A stretch of 14,462 nucleotides of DNA from Bacteroidales bacterium (GTDB lineage Bacteria; Bacteroidota; Bacteroidia; Bacteroidales; UBA3663), in contig JAEDEY010000052.1 of NCBI GenBank assembly GCA_016293065.1, positions 1-14,462 on the forward strand, given 5' to 3'. The notes beneath the pieces were generated by a model. The model searched no databases. It had not been told where the DNA came from and was given only the letters and a program-made list of their open reading frames with translations. How positions within the stretch are numbered: the stretch's first letter is position 1; every line of letters starts with the position of its first letter. Position numbers and translations under genes: made by a program. Shown piece after piece: positions 13,003 through 14,462 of the stretch.

Positions 13003-13019
13003 GTCCGGGGACTCCGGAT
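13003..13019 (+). other. Second small GC-rich hairpin before rpsH
   Basis: TCCGG (13004-13008) pairs with CCGGA (13014-13018) around a 5-nt loop, with a possible extra G13003-T13019 pair. It stands out as GC-rich in an otherwise A/T-rich stretch. Fourteen bases later comes a run of seven T (13033-13039) directly against the rpsH ATG. The distance is too long for a normal intrinsic terminator, but the pair could affect translation or transcription at rpsH. Confidence 0.4.
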
Positions 13020-13039
13020 TAATTTAAAATTATTTTTTT

Positions 13040-13435
13040 ATGACTGATCCAATCGCAGACTATTTGACCCGTCTTCGCAACGCTATCAGTGCTAATCACC
13101 GAGTTGTTGAAGTCCCAGCGTCAAATCTGAAGAAGGAAATCACTAAGATTCTCTTCGAAAAGGGTTACATCATGAACTACAAGTTCATTGAGGAAGGCCC
13201 TCAGGGTTCAATTAAGATTGCTCTTAAGTATGATCCTGTAAACAAAGTGAATGCTATTAAGAGTTTGACTCGTGTTTCTACACCAGGTCTTCGTAAGTAT
13301 GTAGGCTATAAGGACATGCCACGTGTTCTTAATGGTCTTGGTATCGCTATCCTCTCCACTTCTCGTGGTGTTATGACAGACAAGGAAGCTGCCGCACAGA
13401 AGGTTGGTGGTGAAGTTTTATGTTACATCTATTAA
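13040..13435 (+). CDS. rpsH: 30S ribosomal protein S8 (uS8)
   Basis: Primary 16S-binding protein of the central domain (helix 21); in E. coli it represses the spc operon by binding its mRNA. The 131 residues are typical. TDPIADYLTRLRNAI lies at 2-16, the central VPASNLKKEITKIL at 25-38, and the C-terminal RNA-binding signature GIAILSTSRGVMTDKEA at 101-117, ending GGEVLCYIY. The ATG is preceded directly by seven T and no SD. Upstream is the 147-nt spacer with a long hairpin, a suitable place for feedback by S8 itself. Confidence 0.98.
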   Translation: MTDPIADYLTRLRNAISANHRVVEVPASNLKKEITKILFEKGYIMNYKFIEEGPQGSIKIALKYDPVNKVNAIKSLTRVSTPGLRKYVGYKDMPRVLNGLGIAILSTSRGVMTDKEAAAQKVGGEVLCYIY

Positions 13436-13439
13436 TTAT

Positions 13440-13445
13440 AGGAGG
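13440..13445 (+). promoter_or_regulatory. Shine-Dalgarno site of rplF
   Basis: AGGAGG, a full core SD, lies 8 nt before the rplF ATG. It is the strongest SD at any start codon in the window and has the same spacing as the rplE site. Confidence 0.75.
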
Positions 13446-13453
13446 AATATATT

Positions 13454-14008
13454 ATGTCAAGAATTGGTAAATTGCCTATCGCTATTCCTTCTGGTGTAAC
13501 TGTCACTATTAAGGACAATGTCGTTACTGTAAAGGGTAAGAACGGCGAGATGAGCCAGGAGTTGACTGGTGGCATCGTTGCTGAAATTGAAGACGGACAG
13601 CTTAAGGTTACTCGTCCTAATGACGAGAAGCAGACTCGTGCTCTTCATGGTTTATACCGTTCGCTTATCAATAACATGGTTATTGGTTGTGGAGAGGGTT
13701 ATAAGAAGGAGCTTGAGCTCGTCGGTGTTGGTTACCGTGCAAGCAACAACGGAAATGTTCTCGAACTTTCTTTGGGTTATTCACATGCTATCTACATCGC
13801 TCTTCCTAAGGAAGTTAAGTTGACTACTAAGACTGAACGTAATGCTAACCCACTTATTACTCTCGAGTCTTGTGATAAGGCTCTCCTTGGATTGATTTGC
13901 AATAAGATCCGTTCTTTCCGCAAGCCAGAGCCATATAAGGGTAAGGGTGTTCTTTTTGTTGGCGAACAGGTTCGTCGCAAGTCAGGTAAGTCTGCAGGTG
14001 CTAAATAA
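13454..14008 (+). CDS. rplF: 50S ribosomal protein L6 (uL6)
   Basis: 50S protein at the base of the L7/L12 stalk, next to the sarcin-ricin loop. It has 184 residues and two similar domains. It opens MSRIGKLPIAIPSGVTVTI, and VKGKNGEMSQEL lies at 26-37. The second domain contains GVGYRASNNGNVLELSLGYSH. The C-terminal signature PEPYKGKGVLFVGEQVRRKSG covers about 158-178. A clear AGGAGG SD sits 8 nt before the start, unlike most genes around it. It begins 18 nt after rpsH, and rplR follows after 24 nt. Confidence 0.98.
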   Translation: MSRIGKLPIAIPSGVTVTIKDNVVTVKGKNGEMSQELTGGIVAEIEDGQLKVTRPNDEKQTRALHGLYRSLINNMVIGCGEGYKKELELVGVGYRASNNGNVLELSLGYSHAIYIALPKEVKLTTKTERNANPLITLESCDKALLGLICNKIRSFRKPEPYKGKGVLFVGEQVRRKSGKSAGAK

Positions 14009-14032
14009 TTAACTTTTTAAAATTAGACGATT

Positions 14033-14374
14033 ATGATTACTAAGAAAGAAAGAAGAATTAAGATTAAGCACCGTATTCGTAAAAAGATCAATGGTACTGC
14101 AAATCGCCCACGTCTGACTGTTTTCCGCAGCAACAAGGGTATCTATGTTCAGGCTGTTAATGATCTTGAAGGAAAGACTATTGTTTCAGCTTCATCTAAG
14201 GGCATCACTGAAGGTACAAAGTCAGAGATCGCTGCAAAGGTAGGCGAGGCTGTTGCAAAGAAGTGTATCGAAGCAGGTATCACAGAGGTTGTATTCGACC
14301 GTAATGGTTATCTTTTCCATGGTCGTGTAAAGGCTCTCGCTGATGGCGCTCGTAATGGTGGTCTCAAATTTTAA
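14033..14374 (+). CDS. rplR: 50S ribosomal protein L18 (uL18)
   Basis: Binds 5S rRNA with L5 and carries it into the central protuberance. The 113 residues are normal. The Arg/Lys-rich N terminus KKERRIKIKHRIRKKING (4-21) contacts RNA. RPRLTVFRSNKGIYVQAVND lies at 25-44, and the C-terminal VVFDRNGYLFHGRVKALADG at 86-105, followed by ARNGGLKF. The stop is at 14372-14374, 5 nt before the rpsE start. A 5-codon frame starting at ATG 14375 overlaps that start. Confidence 0.97.
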   Translation: MITKKERRIKIKHRIRKKINGTANRPRLTVFRSNKGIYVQAVNDLEGKTIVSASSKGITEGTKSEIAAKVGEAVAKKCIEAGITEVVFDRNGYLFHGRVKALADGARNGGLKF

Positions 14375-14379
14375 ATGAA

Positions 14380-14462
14380 ATGGCTGTTATGAATAATAGA
14401 ATTAAGAATGCCAGTGATATCGAATTGAAGGACCGTTTGGTTGCTGTCAATCGTGTAACAAA
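14380..14462 (+). CDS. rpsE: 30S ribosomal protein S5 (uS5), N-terminal part only
   Basis: Small-subunit protein of the mRNA entry tunnel and decoding fidelity. Only 27 full codons lie in the window. They read MAVMNNRIKNASDIELKDRL then VAVNRVT, which matches the N terminus I know for Bacteroidales S5. Its place directly after rplR is the normal spc order. I chose ATG 14380 over ATG 14375 because the latter runs into TGA after five codons. ATG 14389 in the same frame is also possible but would drop the usual MAV. The gene continues beyond the window. Confidence 0.88.
   Translation, partial: MAVMNNRIKNASDIELKDRLVAVNRVT

Noticed and set aside
12925..13039. Intrinsic terminator between rpsN and rpsH
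   Set aside because: The 12-bp stem is not followed by a U-run (the T6 is 26 nt later), and the second hairpin is 14 nt from the T7. The genes beyond are a continuation of the same operon.
1..14462. A defence system, mobile element or CRISPR in the window
   Set aside because: Apart from spacers and the rnhB-rpsL promoter interval, essentially all of the sequence is assigned to conserved genes. No spaced repeat arrays, transposase or integrase are visible.

Overview
The window is a stretch of a Bacteroidetes chromosome, most likely order Bacteroidales (Prevotella/Bacteroides-like; the genus cannot be fixed by eye). Four things point there. The proteins have the forms I know from that group, for example a C-minus S14, a 205-residue L3 and a 707-residue EF-G. 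The str and S10 clusters are joined as fusA-rpsJ with no tuf between them. Promoter-like sites have the TAnnTTTG form. Most genes start behind an A/T-rich leader with no Shine-Dalgarno (SD) sequence.

Left part (1-2503): the 3' end of a YghZ-type aldo/keto reductase gene (+ strand, cut by the window edge) converges with a two-gene minus-strand unit, rnhB-fmt (ribonuclease HII, then methionyl-tRNA formyltransferase). The opposing stop codons of the reductase and fmt are only 4 nt apart. The 264-nt interval 2504-2767 is a divergent promoter region. It has a minus-strand site for rnhB-fmt and a plus-strand site for the ribosomal protein operon.

Right part (2768-14462): one unbroken plus-strand operon, rpsL-rpsG-fusA-rpsJ-rplC-rplD-rplW-rplB-rpsS-rplV-rpsC-rplP-rpmC-rpsQ-rplN-rplX-rplE-rpsN-rpsH-rplF-rplR-rpsE (rpsE is cut by the window end). 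It covers the str, S10 and spc clusters of other bacteria. Together the genes encode elongation factor G and 21 proteins of the 30S and 50S subunits. Codon use is strongly biased, as expected for highly expressed genes.

I see no mobile element, CRISPR array, tRNA, rRNA or defence system. The genes are ordinary. The interesting part is RNA-level structure inside the operon. Most spacers are 4-34 nt, but four are 123-147 nt (before rpsG, rplC, rplB and rpsH), and all four contain clear inverted repeats. They are candidate autoregulatory mRNA sites. The strongest are an imperfect hairpin spanning 77 nt just before rpsH (S8) and a 94-nt element closed by a perfect 9-bp stem just before rplB (L2). 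Other observations are a consensus-like promoter inside the 3' end of rplD where lysine codon use also changes, a perfect 12-nt anti-SD complement inside rpsC, and good SD sites before only rplE and rplF.
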